Assembly: GCA_023438325.1 (NCBI GenBank)
Contig: JAEXRB010000351.1
Span: 1 to 13,437 of the forward strand
From: Pseudomonadota bacterium
Lineage (GTDB): Bacteria > Pseudomonadota > Gammaproteobacteria > Xanthomonadales > Xanthomonadaceae
Direction: 5' to 3'
Length of the DNA: 13,437 nucleotides
The notes beneath the pieces are model-generated. The model was not told the origin of the DNA. It searched no databases and saw only the letters and a list, made by a program, of their open reading frames with translations. Below, piece by piece: positions 6,388 to 13,437 of the stretch (the stretch's first letter is position 1; each line of letters begins with the position of its first letter). Both the position numbers and the translations under genes were made by a program.

Positions 6388-8136
6388 ATGCCCATGCTCC
6401 GCCTGACGGCTGTTCTTTTTGCCGTGCCATGCATCCTGCTTTCTCTCCCCCGTGCCGAAGCCGCCGTGATGTTGCTGCGAGTAGGCGCAGGCGCAGATTG
6501 CGATTACCGCACCGACAGCCTGCCCAATGCACTGCAAAGCGCGATCAATGCCGTACCCACGTCGATTTCCACCGGCGATGCCTACGTGATCCGAGTAGCA
6601 CGAAACGGCCATTACGCCGGAGCAAAAGTGGATGTTTTAAATCGTACCGTCATCATCGAAGGCGGCTACGCCACGTGCTCATCCGCCACACCCGGCACAA
6701 ACAACACCGTGATCGATGCCCAGAGCCTGCTCAGCGGCCCGGTGATGCGGATAAACGGTGAAACGGCACAGCGGCGCGTCTCGCTGCGAAATATCACCAT
6801 TCAGGGCGGCAGCGGCAGCACCGGGCACGGCCTTTTGATCCATAACGCCGATGTCGAACTGGCACGGGTCACCGTGCAGGAAAACCTGGGCGCCACCTAT
6901 GGCGCGGGCATTCGCATCGATGGGGCAGGTTTGGGTGCGACGCTGCATCTGCATGCAAATTCCTCGGTGGCCAGCAACGAGGCGAATCAGGATGGCGGTG
7001 GCATCCACTGCAGCGGTGGCGCATCCCTGCGCCTGGATGCGGACAGTTCGGTCATCGCGAATATTGCCGAAAGCAACGGTGGCGGCATCGCGATCCAGGG
7101 ATGCAATGCATCGATCAATTCAGGTGCCAGCGGCCTGGCCGGGTTGTTCGTCAACATAGGCTTCAACGAAGCGAATGTCGGCGGCGGCATTGCCGTACTG
7201 CCCGGGGGGCGATCCACCGTCTTCATGGGTTCGCTCGAGGGCAGCAACAACGACACACGCCCATTGATCATCAACAACACGGCCACCTCGCAAGGCGGCG
7301 GCATCTATGTGTCCGGCAGCAACTCCCAGCTGGACATAAGGAATGCCTTGATCGCGAACAATGACGGCGGTTCCATGGGCGGCGGCATCATGGTTCGCGG
7401 TGGCGCTCGGGTGAAGATGGGGCGTACCTCACGGCGTTGCGAGGGAACCGGTTGTTCGCGTCTCATCGACAACGTGGCGGCGTGGGGTGGCGCCATCGGT
7501 GTTGCGGATGCCGTGGCGCAGGTCTGGATGACGCGTATCGAGGGCAACCACGCCGACAGCGGCGGAAGTGCGTACTTTGCATTGAACAATGAGGCTGTTC
7601 TGGCATCGGAGAGCAACGTCATCGTCAAGAACACCGGTGCCAGCACCGTGGAGATCAGCCCCGGCTCCGGCGCACCGCCGCGTGTGGCGAGAGTGTGGCT
7701 GCTTGCCGATACCATCGCCGACAACAGCGGTGGCGGTGCAGTGATCAATGCCAACGCCGAAGGCCATGTGACCCTGGGAAGAACCATCGTGCACGCCACG
7801 CCCTCATTGCCCGTGCTGCTTCGCGCCGGGCCGCTATCGAACGCGGAGATGCACTGCAACGTCTTTCACTCCCAGGCCGGTGTCAGCACTGACTACGACA
7901 CACTGACCTCGTTCACCGCCACGCCTGGCTTCGTCGATGCGGCTGCGGGCAACTATCGCCTGCGTCCTGACGCTTGGGCCATCGACCGCTGTCCAGCCAA
8001 CGGCGACTTTCTTCCCATCGACCACGCGTTCTCCCTGCGCCCGGTGGATTCACCCCTCGGCGACATTGCCGGCCCGTTCGATGTCGGCGCCCATGAGTGG
8101 GCCCCCATGCTTTTCGCTGATGGGTTCGAGAGTTAG
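6388..8136 (+). CDS. Secreted right-handed beta-helix protein, choice-of-anchor Q type, ending in LFADGFES
   Basis: A 582-residue exported protein. Residues 1 to about 26 are a signal peptide (MPMLRLTAVLFAVPC..., ending AEAA). The body is a parallel beta-helix: six turns carry GGGI or GGAI near residues 203, 231, 265, 303, 331 and 367, each followed by a short strand and an N-rich turn. The C-terminal part (FVDAAAGNYRLRPDAWAIDR ... GPFDVGAHEW) matches the pattern of choice-of-anchor Q domains as I remember it. The protein ends in PMLFADGFES, shared with the gene at the left edge. No catalytic triad of pectate lyase or pectinesterase is recognised, so an adhesin or polysaccharide-binding role is only a guess. 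The ATG at 6388 is chosen because GAGGAGAG (6376-6383) precedes it and a signal peptide follows; the frame is open back to 6070 but that part is antisense to the nuclease gene. Confidence 0.88.
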   Translation: MPMLRLTAVLFAVPCILLSLPRAEAAVMLLRVGAGADCDYRTDSLPNALQSAINAVPTSISTGDAYVIRVARNGHYAGAKVDVLNRTVIIEGGYATCSSATPGTNNTVIDAQSLLSGPVMRINGETAQRRVSLRNITIQGGSGSTGHGLLIHNADVELARVTVQENLGATYGAGIRIDGAGLGATLHLHANSSVASNEANQDGGGIHCSGGASLRLDADSSVIANIAESNGGGIAIQGCNASINSGASGLAGLFVNIGFNEANVGGGIAVLPGGRSTVFMGSLEGSNNDTRPLIINNTATSQGGGIYVSGSNSQLDIRNALIANNDGGSMGGGIMVRGGARVKMGRTSRRCEGTGCSRLIDNVAAWGGAIGVADAVAQVWMTRIEGNHADSGGSAYFALNNEAVLASESNVIVKNTGASTVEISPGSGAPPRVARVWLLADTIADNSGGGAVINANAEGHVTLGRTIVHATPSLPVLLRAGPLSNAEMHCNVFHSQAGVSTDYDTLTSFTATPGFVDAAAGNYRLRPDAWAIDRCPANGDFLPIDHAFSLRPVDSPLGDIAGPFDVGAHEWAPMLFADGFES

Positions 8137-8154
8137 CCAGCTCGCCATGCTGGC
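8136..8154. terminator. Weak stem-loop between convergent genes
   Basis: GCCAGC (8136-8141) and GCTGGC (8149-8154) form a 6-bp stem with a 7-nt loop just after the beta-helix stop codon. There is no U-run on either strand, so it is at best a weak or Rho-assisted end signal in the 59-bp convergent gap. Confidence 0.25.
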
Positions 8155-8195
8155 ACGGCTGCAAGCATCTGACACGAGGCTGGTCGACAAGGGTT

Positions 8196-8684
8196 TCAGG
8201 AAAAATCCAGCAACCACGCCTCGGGAAGTGCGACCTCATCGCAGTTGTGACCCGGCCCGATGCGATCCACGACAAGGAAGTCGCTGACGGCATCCAATGC
8301 CAGAAGCGGGTGGTGCCAGGTGCCTGGGCGGTAGTTGACGCCTTCGCCGTCGCGCGCGAGAAAGGCGCGCGGCGTGGCATCGGGCGACTCGGAAACGACG
8401 ATGAGATACGGCGCTTTCGACAGCGGTACGAAAGCCTGGCTACCGAGTGGATGGCGTTCGAGCATCGTCACGGCGAACGGCAGGGCGCGTGGCTGGGCGC
8501 GGAAAAGACTGATGCCGACGCGCCCGCCATCACCGATGCATTGCACTTGCGCCAGATCGTGGAAGCGCTGCGTATTGCCCGCGTTGATCGAAAAAACGCG
8601 GCGTGCGGCGTGCGCGGCGATCACGTCGCCAAAGGGCGCGAACGCCTCCGGCGTCAGCGTTTCGATGACGAGCCGCAGGCTCAC
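8196..8684 (-). CDS. allA: Ureidoglycolate lyase (AllA)
   Basis: A 162-residue cytoplasmic enzyme that splits (S)-ureidoglycolate into glyoxylate and urea, the last step of this operon's pathway. Recognisable segments are IETLTPEAFAPFGDVI (about residues 7-22), ISLFRAQPRALPFAVTMLER (58-77), HPLGSQAFVPL (78-88), GVNYRPGTWHHPLLAL (115-130, containing the conserved RPGTWHHPL) and DFLVVDR (135-141). The length fits the family (about 160 residues). The start is GTG at 8684, which overlaps the allantoicase stop as GTGA; this 4-nt overlap implies translational coupling. The frame remains open far upstream inside allantoicase, but those codons are shadow sequence. It is the last gene of the operon and converges on the beta-helix gene. 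Confidence 0.93.
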   Translation of the reverse strand: MSLRLVIETLTPEAFAPFGDVIAAHAARRVFSINAGNTQRFHDLAQVQCIGDGGRVGISLFRAQPRALPFAVTMLERHPLGSQAFVPLSKAPYLIVVSESPDATPRAFLARDGEGVNYRPGTWHHPLLALDAVSDFLVVDRIGPGHNCDEVALPEAWLLDFS

Positions 8685-9688
8685 GCAGGCCGGCCCCACA
8701 GCCGCAGTCGCGACACGCCGCCATCGGGAATCATGTTGAAACGCACATGCGTGATCACGCCGTGGGCGGCAAGTTCGCTGCGGAAGGTGTGGATGTGATC
8801 GGCCTGGAGTTTCTGTTCCGGCAACACGTGCTCCCAGAACATCGCCTGGGTCACGAGCGATTCGGGCGTGCCGCCTTGCACGTTCGCGGCCTGTATCGAG
8901 CAACGATCCGGGAAGTTGCCCTTGAAGTGCGCCGTATCCACTTCGATGGCTTCGATGATGCCCGGGTGCGCCAGCGCAATCAGGCACCAATCGTTGCCCG
9001 GCTCACGACGTCGGCGCGTTTCCCAGCCATCGCCCATGTTCACGCCACGTCCTGGCAGCAACATGGTGGAGGCCGGCCCGAAATGTTCATTGTTTGCCGC
9101 CACGCAGACGCCGCCGTTGAGCGCGGCAGCCAGATCGAACAGGCCTTCGGCATTGCGTGCCGCGCCGTCGAATACCGGCGTGCCGTAGACGCGCAAGCGC
9201 GCCAGGCCGCCATCCGGATACAGGTTCACGCGCAGATGCGAAATGGCGCGGGTTTCGGCGATATCGAAATAGTGGTGGCTGTTGCCGCGCAGATTGGTGG
9301 ATGGCAGCAGCGGGAACCATTCGGCATTCTCGGCCGGATCACCTTCGGCCACGAAACAGGCCTCCACCGAAGCCGCCGGCGGAAAGTTGCCGGTGAAATG
9401 CGAGGTATCCAGATCCAGCCCGAAGATCCGGCCCGGTCGCGCCAATCGCACGATGCACCAGTCATGCCCCGGGCCGCGCCTGCGACGGGTTTCCCAACCA
9501 TCCATCCACTTGCCGTGGTCGTCGTAGCGGCCTGGATAAAACTGCGCCGGTGCCGCTTCGAGCATGCGTTCCCTGGCCGCGAAAAAGTCATTGCTGGCCG
9601 CCAGTGCCACTGCACCAAGCCGCGCATCGGCGAGATTCACGTGGCGGCGGGTGAAGGCAGGTGCATCGGGATCGGCAGCAAAGGCCAT
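8681..9688 (-). CDS. alc: Allantoicase (allantoate amidinohydrolase)
   Basis: A 335-residue enzyme that hydrolyses allantoate to (S)-ureidoglycolate and urea. It shows the internal duplication typical of the family. DGWETRRRR occurs at residues 63-71 and again at 220-228. Asp-x-x-His-Phe-x-Gly-Asn-Phe-Pro occurs at 94-103 and 251-260. Each half ends with a PDGG segment (YPDGGLARLR and IPDGGVSRLR). The length is normal for bacterial allantoicase. The start is ATG at 9688, with only a weak GGAA upstream. It lies 65 bp downstream of uraD and overlaps allA by 4 nt. It uses the product of PuuE and feeds AllA, so the three form a linear chain. Confidence 0.97.
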   Translation of the reverse strand: MAFAADPDAPAFTRRHVNLADARLGAVALAASNDFFAARERMLEAAPAQFYPGRYDDHGKWMDGWETRRRRGPGHDWCIVRLARPGRIFGLDLDTSHFTGNFPPAASVEACFVAEGDPAENAEWFPLLPSTNLRGNSHHYFDIAETRAISHLRVNLYPDGGLARLRVYGTPVFDGAARNAEGLFDLAAALNGGVCVAANNEHFGPASTMLLPGRGVNMGDGWETRRRREPGNDWCLIALAHPGIIEAIEVDTAHFKGNFPDRCSIQAANVQGGTPESLVTQAMFWEHVLPEQKLQADHIHTFRSELAAHGVITHVRFNMIPDGGVSRLRLWGRPA

Positions 9689-9753
9689 GTCGCGGTTCCG
9701 GGTTGAGGTGGAAGCACCTATTCAAGCCCAGATGCGGCAGGAAAGACAGGGGC

Positions 9754-10278
9754 TCAGACGTGAAGCAGGGCATCCAGTCGGAAACGGGCAATGCGGTCGA
9801 TCTGGTGCAGCGCTTCGGCACGTTCGCTGACGATGTCGTGCGGCAGGCGCGCCGCCATGTTGGCGAGGATGCTGTCGCGGGTGTGGCCTTTCACCGCGAG
9901 GATGAAGGGAAAACCGAACGTGCGTTGGTAGGCATCGTTGAGTTCGGTGAGCCGCGCAAACTCTTCCGGTGTGCATTGATCCAGACCGGCGCCGCGTTGC
10001 TCGCGCGTGGACGATTCAGTCAGTTCGCCGGCAATCGCGGCCTTGCCGGCCAGTTGCGGATGGGCGCGGATCAAGGTCATTTGGGCCGCTTCGCCGGCCT
10101 TTGCCACGGCCTGCGCCATCGCGTGTGCGAGGGCTTCCACGCTGGCAAACGGGCGCTGTGCGGCCACCGCCTCGGCCACCCATGGCGAGTGTTCGTAGAT
10201 GCCGGCGAGCGCGGCGATGAAGGTCGCAGGCGAGGCGCTGTTGAGGGTATCCAGGTTCATGCGTGCGACCGTGTTCAT
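9754..10278 (-). CDS. uraD: OHCU decarboxylase (UraD)
   Basis: A 174-residue cytoplasmic enzyme that decarboxylates 2-oxo-4-hydroxy-4-carboxy-5-ureidoimidazoline to (S)-allantoin. Family signatures are IYEHSPWVAE (residues 27-36), the catalytic His73 in RAHPQLAG, Glu93 in SSTREQ, and AYQRTFGFPFILAVKGHTRD (116-135). The length matches the family. The start at 10278 is chosen because its ATG overlaps the puuE stop as ATGA, a 4-nt coupling overlap. An alternative ATG at 10260 (MNLDTLNS) is also possible; neither has a clear ribosome binding site. UraD normally acts after uricase and hydroxyisourate hydrolase, and neither of those is in the window. Confidence 0.94.
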   Translation of the reverse strand: MNTVARMNLDTLNSASPATFIAALAGIYEHSPWVAEAVAAQRPFASVEALAHAMAQAVAKAGEAAQMTLIRAHPQLAGKAAIAGELTESSTREQRGAGLDQCTPEEFARLTELNDAYQRTFGFPFILAVKGHTRDSILANMAARLPHDIVSERAEALHQIDRIARFRLDALLHV

Positions 10279-11207
10279 GCAGTGGTGGGAACGAAGGGAT
10301 GACGTTGCCGCCAATGCCGCGCGATGTCCACGCGCCGGCACACCCAAACCCTTTCGTGTGCGGCGATGTGGTCGAGAAAACGTTGCAGCGCGATGAAGCG
10401 ACCGGGGCGGCCAAGCAGGCGCGCATGCATGCCGATGGAGAGCATGCGTGGCGTTTGCTCACCTTCGGCGTACAGCACATCGAAGCTGTCGCGCAGGTAA
10501 TCGAAGAACTGTGTGGCGGTGTTGAAGCCTTGCGGGGTGGCAAAGCGCATGTCGTTGGCATCCAGCGTGTACGGCACGATCAGATGCGGCACGCGCGTGC
10601 CATCGCTGATTTCCACCTGCATCCAGAACGGCAAGTCATCGCCGTAGTAATCGGCGTCGTAAAGAAAACCACCATGCTCGGCCACGAGGCTGCGCGTGTT
10701 GGGGCTGTCGCGGCCGGTGTACCAGCCCTGCGGCGGTGCCCCGGTGAGCGCGGTGTGGAGGGCCACCGCGCGCTGCATGTGCTCGCGTTCGGTGGCGATG
10801 TCGGTGTTCTGGTAATGGATCCAGCGCAAGCCGTGCGAGGCGATCTCGTGCCCCAGCTCAAGGCATGCGTTGGTGAGTTCGGGGTTGCGCTGCATCGCCA
10901 TGGCGACGCCGAACACGGTCAGCGGCAAGCCGCGTTTTTCGAACTCGCGCAGGATCCGCCACGCGCCCACGCGCGAGCCGTATTCGTAGATCGACTCCAT
11001 GCTCATGTGCCGGGCCGGATACGCCGCCGCGCCGATGATTTCGGAAAGGAACTGTTCGCTGCCCGCATCGCCATGCAGCACGCAGTTCTCTCCACCTTCC
11101 TCCAGATTCAGCACGAACTGCACCGCGATGCGCGCAGCGTCCGGCCAATCGGCGAAAGGCGGGGTGCGGCCGTAGCCGACGAGATCGCGCGGGTAATCGG
11201 GAGTCAT
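10275..11207 (-). CDS. puuE: Allantoinase PuuE (polysaccharide deacetylase-type)
   Basis: A 310-residue cytoplasmic allantoinase of the polysaccharide deacetylase (NodB) superfamily that opens the allantoin ring to give allantoate. It is unrelated in fold to the AllB amidohydrolase. Typical segments are PRDLVGYG near the N-terminus, FVLNLEEGGE (about residues 31-40), MESIYEYGSRVGAWR (about 70-84), GHEIASHGLRW (about 119-129) and a C-terminal MHARLLGRPGR. The length equals that of the Pseudomonas enzyme (about 308). The start chosen is ATG at 11207 (MTPDYPRD); an in-frame TTG at 11213 is less likely. It is the first gene of the puuE-uraD-alc-allA operon. Neutral purine scavenging for nitrogen is the expected role. 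Confidence 0.95.
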   Translation of the reverse strand: MTPDYPRDLVGYGRTPPFADWPDAARIAVQFVLNLEEGGENCVLHGDAGSEQFLSEIIGAAAYPARHMSMESIYEYGSRVGAWRILREFEKRGLPLTVFGVAMAMQRNPELTNACLELGHEIASHGLRWIHYQNTDIATEREHMQRAVALHTALTGAPPQGWYTGRDSPNTRSLVAEHGGFLYDADYYGDDLPFWMQVEISDGTRVPHLIVPYTLDANDMRFATPQGFNTATQFFDYLRDSFDVLYAEGEQTPRMLSIGMHARLLGRPGRFIALQRFLDHIAAHERVWVCRRVDIARHWRQRHPFVPTTA

Positions 11208-11240
11208 GGTCAACGGATGCGATGTGGAACGATGGGCGGC

Positions 11241-11269
11241 AGGTTAGCGCCGCATCGGAAGCCCGTCAT
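11241..11269 (-). promoter_or_regulatory. Possible sigma-70-like promoter of the puuE operon
   Basis: On the minus strand ATGACG (11269-11264) and TAACCT (11246-11241) are separated by 17 bp, matching 4 of 6 and 3 of 6 consensus bases. Transcription would start near 11234, about 27 nt before the puuE ATG. The match is weak. The remaining divergent space (11208-11456, 249 bp) shows no recognisable operator. Confidence 0.25.
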
Positions 11270-11456
11270 GCCCGATGTTGTCCCCGATTGCGACACAAGG
11301 CGTGCGGACGGTGCGAGCCGGCGCTTGCCGCACTGCAACACCGTTACCACCCAAGGCATTGATTCTGCGTCGCCACGCCGGATTTTCCACCTCGTCACTG
11401 GATGCTCTGCGCATGTCTTGCTATGCAGGAGCCATGTCTTTCCCAGAGTCCACGCC

Positions 11457-12221
11457 ATGTTTCGCTGGTTGTACGGATTGTCCGCCTCGTTGTTGTTGGT
11501 GCTGCCGCAAGTGCGCGCAGCCGAGTCTTCGGATCCGCTGCGTTCGCCGCTGTGGGAAGCGATGCGCACGCGCTTTCTCGGCGATGCGCCCGTGTCGTTC
11601 GATCCACGCGTGACGGTGACGATGCCGGCCACGGCAGAGGATTCGCTCAACGTGCCGGTGCATGTGCATGTGCAAGGGTTGAGCGACATCGAGAAGGTCG
11701 TGGTGTTTGCCGATCTGAATCCGATTCCGAAGATCATTCAATGGGTGCCGGGCGATGCCCTGCACGATGCGCCAGTGGATTTCAGTTTCAGCTTCAAGGT
11801 CGAACAATCCTCGCCGGTGCGCGCCGCCGTGTTCGGCCAGGGGCGCTGGCACGTGGGTGGCGCATGGGTCAGCGCTGCCGGCGGCGGTTGCACCGCACCA
11901 AGCCAAGGCACTTCGCTCAAGCTCTGGCAGGATCGTCTGGGCGAGCTTTCCGGCCGCTTGTTCGCACGCCAGAGCGGCAGCCGCCTGAAGTTGCACGTCA
12001 TCCATCCGATGGACACGGGCCTGGCCGCCGGCATCCCGGTATTCCATCTCCAGTCGCTCGCCCTGCTGGATGAGCAAGGCACGCCGCTGGCGCACCTGCA
12101 TCCGTTCGAGCCGATTTCCGAGAACCCGGTGTTCACCGTGGATTTGCCGACGATCGGGCCGATCCAGGTGCAGGGCCATGACACGCAAGGCAACGCCGTC
12201 GCCGGCTGGGTGATGCCATGA
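11457..12221 (+). CDS. Fused SoxY-SoxZ-like periplasmic carrier (quinoprotein dehydrogenase-associated type)
   Basis: A 254-residue exported protein with a signal peptide (residues 1-22, ending VRAA). The SoxY-like part (about 25-150) includes VTVTMPATAEDSLNVPVHV and VVFADLNPIPKIIQW. It ends in SAAGGGCTAPSQ, where Cys145 corresponds to the swinging-arm cysteine of SoxY that carries sulfur intermediates. The SoxZ-like part (about 160-254) has VIHPMDTG, the strand pair HLQSLALLDEQGTPLAHLHP, and IQVQGHDTQGN. In classical Sox systems these are two separate proteins. A fused form is known near quinoprotein dehydrogenases (NCBIfam family named from memory, TIGR04557). The ATG at 11457 is followed directly by the signal peptide; the frame is open far upstream without support. 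It overlaps the next gene by 4 nt (ATGA), so the two are translated together. Confidence 0.88.
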   Translation: MFRWLYGLSASLLLVLPQVRAAESSDPLRSPLWEAMRTRFLGDAPVSFDPRVTVTMPATAEDSLNVPVHVHVQGLSDIEKVVVFADLNPIPKIIQWVPGDALHDAPVDFSFSFKVEQSSPVRAAVFGQGRWHVGGAWVSAAGGGCTAPSQGTSLKLWQDRLGELSGRLFARQSGSRLKLHVIHPMDTGLAAGIPVFHLQSLALLDEQGTPLAHLHPFEPISENPVFTVDLPTIGPIQVQGHDTQGNAVAGWVMP

Positions 12222-13162
12222 GGGTCTTGCTCGTCGCCTTGCTGGCGCTGGCCATGCCCGGGCATGCGCAATCGATGAGATACACGCTCACGCCACACGC
12301 GGTAGCCGACGACGTGTTCGTGTTCCGCGGCGCGGACGAGGACTTCTCGCGCGCCAACGGCGGCAACATCGTCAACACGGGCTTCATCGTGGCGCCCGAA
12401 GGCGTCATCGTCATCGACAGCGGCCCTTCGCATCGCTACGGCATGGCGCAGCGCGCCGCGATCCTCGCCGCCACCGGGCGCGACGTGGTGCTGGTGCTGA
12501 TCACCCATCTGCATCCCGATCACATGCTCGGCAGTACCGCCTATGCCGATGTACCGATCCGTGCCTTGCCTACCACGGCGGTGCAGATCGAATCGGGCGG
12601 CGCGCAACTGGCCGAAAACCTGTATCGCCTGCTCGGTGGATGGATGTCCGGCAGCATGGCGGTTGCGCCCGCGCCGCTGGCTTCCGTGGGCATGGTGGAA
12701 CTGGCCGGCCGGCGGCTGAACCTGCTCGCCATGCGCGGTCACAGCGCGGCGGATCTGGCGGTGCTGGACGACGCGAGCGGCGTGCTGTTTGCCGGCGATC
12801 TGGTTTTCCTCGACCGCGCCCCGACCACCGCACACGCCGACCTGACGCGCTGGAAAGCAACACTGGATGCCATGGAAAAACTCGACGCGCGCGTGATCGT
12901 GCCCGGCCATGGCCTGGTGCACGGCGATACCCGCGGCATCGCGCAGACACGTGACTATCTCGACTGGCTGGCAACAACGCTGGACGAGGCGGCAGGGCGC
13001 GGTCTGAGCATGAATGAGGTCATGGCGTTGCCCGCACCCGAACGCATCGCCAGCCTGCCGGTTTTCGCCAGCGAATTCGCGCGTTCGGTGGTGCATCTGT
13101 ATGCGCGGGCGGAGGAACGCAGCCTGCGGGCAAGCCCTCCGATGCGGCAGGCAAAGGACTGA
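12218..13162 (+). CDS. Periplasmic MBL-fold zinc hydrolase, SoxH-like (quinoprotein relay system type 2)
   Basis: A 314-residue metallo-beta-lactamase-fold protein with a signal peptide (MRVLLVALLALAMPGHA), hence periplasmic. Metal ligands are complete: H97-L-H99-P-D101-H102 (THLHPDH), H175 (MRGHS), D194 (FAGDLVF) and H231 (PGHG). The early segment GGNIVNTGFIVAPEGVIVID and the overall length fit the SoxH-related quinoprotein relay zinc metallohydrolase family (TIGR04559-like, from memory). It is translationally coupled to the SoxYZ-like carrier by an ATGA overlap, so the carrier-bound cysteine adduct is a natural candidate substrate; that is inference. It converges on an FccB/SoxF-like gene, 35 bp away. 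Its chemistry is unproven; thioester or persulfide hydrolysis are possible. Confidence 0.88.
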   Translation: MRVLLVALLALAMPGHAQSMRYTLTPHAVADDVFVFRGADEDFSRANGGNIVNTGFIVAPEGVIVIDSGPSHRYGMAQRAAILAATGRDVVLVLITHLHPDHMLGSTAYADVPIRALPTTAVQIESGGAQLAENLYRLLGGWMSGSMAVAPAPLASVGMVELAGRRLNLLAMRGHSAADLAVLDDASGVLFAGDLVFLDRAPTTAHADLTRWKATLDAMEKLDARVIVPGHGLVHGDTRGIAQTRDYLDWLATTLDEAAGRGLSMNEVMALPAPERIASLPVFASEFARSVVHLYARAEERSLRASPPMRQAKD

Positions 13163-13197
13163 CCACCCGGCCTTTGCGCACCGGCGCCAGGCATGTC

Positions 13198-13437
13198 TCA
13201 GCCGAAACTGTCGGCCACGATGCCGCGATACCAGTCGCGCGCGTGTTCGGCTTCGCGGGCTCGCAACCCCATGTCGGCGGCGAGCGGACTCATGCCTTCG
13301 CTCAGCGGCACCAGATGCCCGCCTTCGGCCGCGTAGCGGCCACCGACGGAAATGCCGTATTCGGGCGCGCCCAGGCTGTAACAGGTGTTGACGCGGCGCG
13401 GCAGCGGCCCAGGCAAGCCACGCAGTTGCGCAATGAA
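13198..13437 (-). CDS. fccB: Flavocytochrome c sulfide dehydrogenase-type flavoprotein (FccB/SoxF-like), C-terminal fragment
   Basis: The last 79 residues of a gene that starts beyond the right edge; the frame is open to the window end and stops at 13198. It contains NTCYSLGAPEYGISVGGRY, followed by a spacer, GMSPLAADMGLRAREAEHA and DWYRGIVADSFG. This is the C-terminal FCSD flavin-binding domain of FccB, in which the NTCYS segment lies near the active-site redox disulfide and flavin. FccB oxidises sulfide in the periplasm and passes electrons to its cytochrome partner FccA. In sox clusters the related protein is called SoxF. Its presence next to SoxYZ-like and SoxH-like genes suggests a sulfur-oxidising role for the locus. 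The remainder, the signal sequence and any cytochrome subunit are out of view. Confidence 0.8.
   Translation of the reverse strand, partial: FIAQLRGLPGPLPRRVNTCYSLGAPEYGISVGGRYAAEGGHLVPLSEGMSPLAADMGLRAREAEHARDWYRGIVADSFG

Noticed and set aside
5718..6761. 347-codon plus-strand frame over the nuclease and the start of the beta-helix gene
   Set aside because: It crosses two well-supported genes in the wrong frame and ends in Arg- and His-rich sequence.
6994..7500. GGCGGCGGCATC-like DNA repeats as a possible CRISPR or tandem repeat element
   Set aside because: They are short, irregularly spaced and encode GGGI turns of a coding beta-helix.
8747..9706. 319-codon open frame antisense to allantoicase
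   Set aside because: Shadow of the duplicated allantoicase gene, rich in Arg, His and Gly and without family features.
10263..11456. Upstream extension of the SoxYZ-like frame
   Set aside because: The frame is open by chance opposite puuE; the signal peptide begins at the ATG at 11457.

Overview
The window is GC-rich bacterial chromosome with densely packed genes. The best fit is a gammaproteobacterium of the Xanthomonadales/Rhodanobacteraceae type (Dokdonella- or Rhodanobacter-like). This is inferred from the long TrpS, the secreted proteins ending in LFA(N/D)GFES, and the general gene content; no rRNA or other definitive marker is present. I see no tRNA, rRNA, CRISPR array, insertion sequence or phage gene, and no gene-free stretch over 300 bases.

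Layout. (1) 1-469: the 3' end of a secreted repeat protein ending in LFANGFES. (2) 488-1921 (-): a membrane-anchored phospholipase D/cardiolipin-synthase-like protein, divergent from the next block. (3) 2030-4630 (+): trpS, a small three-helix membrane protein and a metallo-beta-lactamase-fold hydrolase, closed by a strong bidirectional terminator at 4661-4696. (4) 4723-6251 (-): an OmpW-type outer membrane protein with a candidate FNR/Anr box upstream, and a secreted S1/P1-type zinc nuclease. (5) 6388-8136 (+): a secreted right-handed beta-helix protein of the choice-of-anchor Q type, ending in LFADGFES. (6) 8196-11207 (-): a purine-ureide operon, puuE-uraD-alc-allA, converting OHCU through allantoin, allantoate and ureidoglycolate to glyoxylate and urea; two junctions are 4-nt stop/start overlaps. 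(7) 11457-13162 (+): a translationally coupled pair, a fused SoxY-SoxZ-like carrier and a periplasmic SoxH-like zinc hydrolase. (8) 13198-13437 (-): the C-terminus of a flavocytochrome c sulfide dehydrogenase-type flavoprotein (FccB/SoxF-like), running off the right edge.

The two most interesting items are, first, the SoxYZ-fusion/SoxH-like pair facing an FccB-like gene. It looks like a reduced sulfur- or quinoprotein-linked periplasmic relay with no SoxAX, SoxB or SoxCD visible. Second, two unrelated secreted proteins share the same C-terminal octapeptide pattern, which suggests a sorting or secretion tag. The ureide operon is a clear, complete four-step pathway segment, but the uricase and hydroxyisourate hydrolase that would feed it are not in the window.
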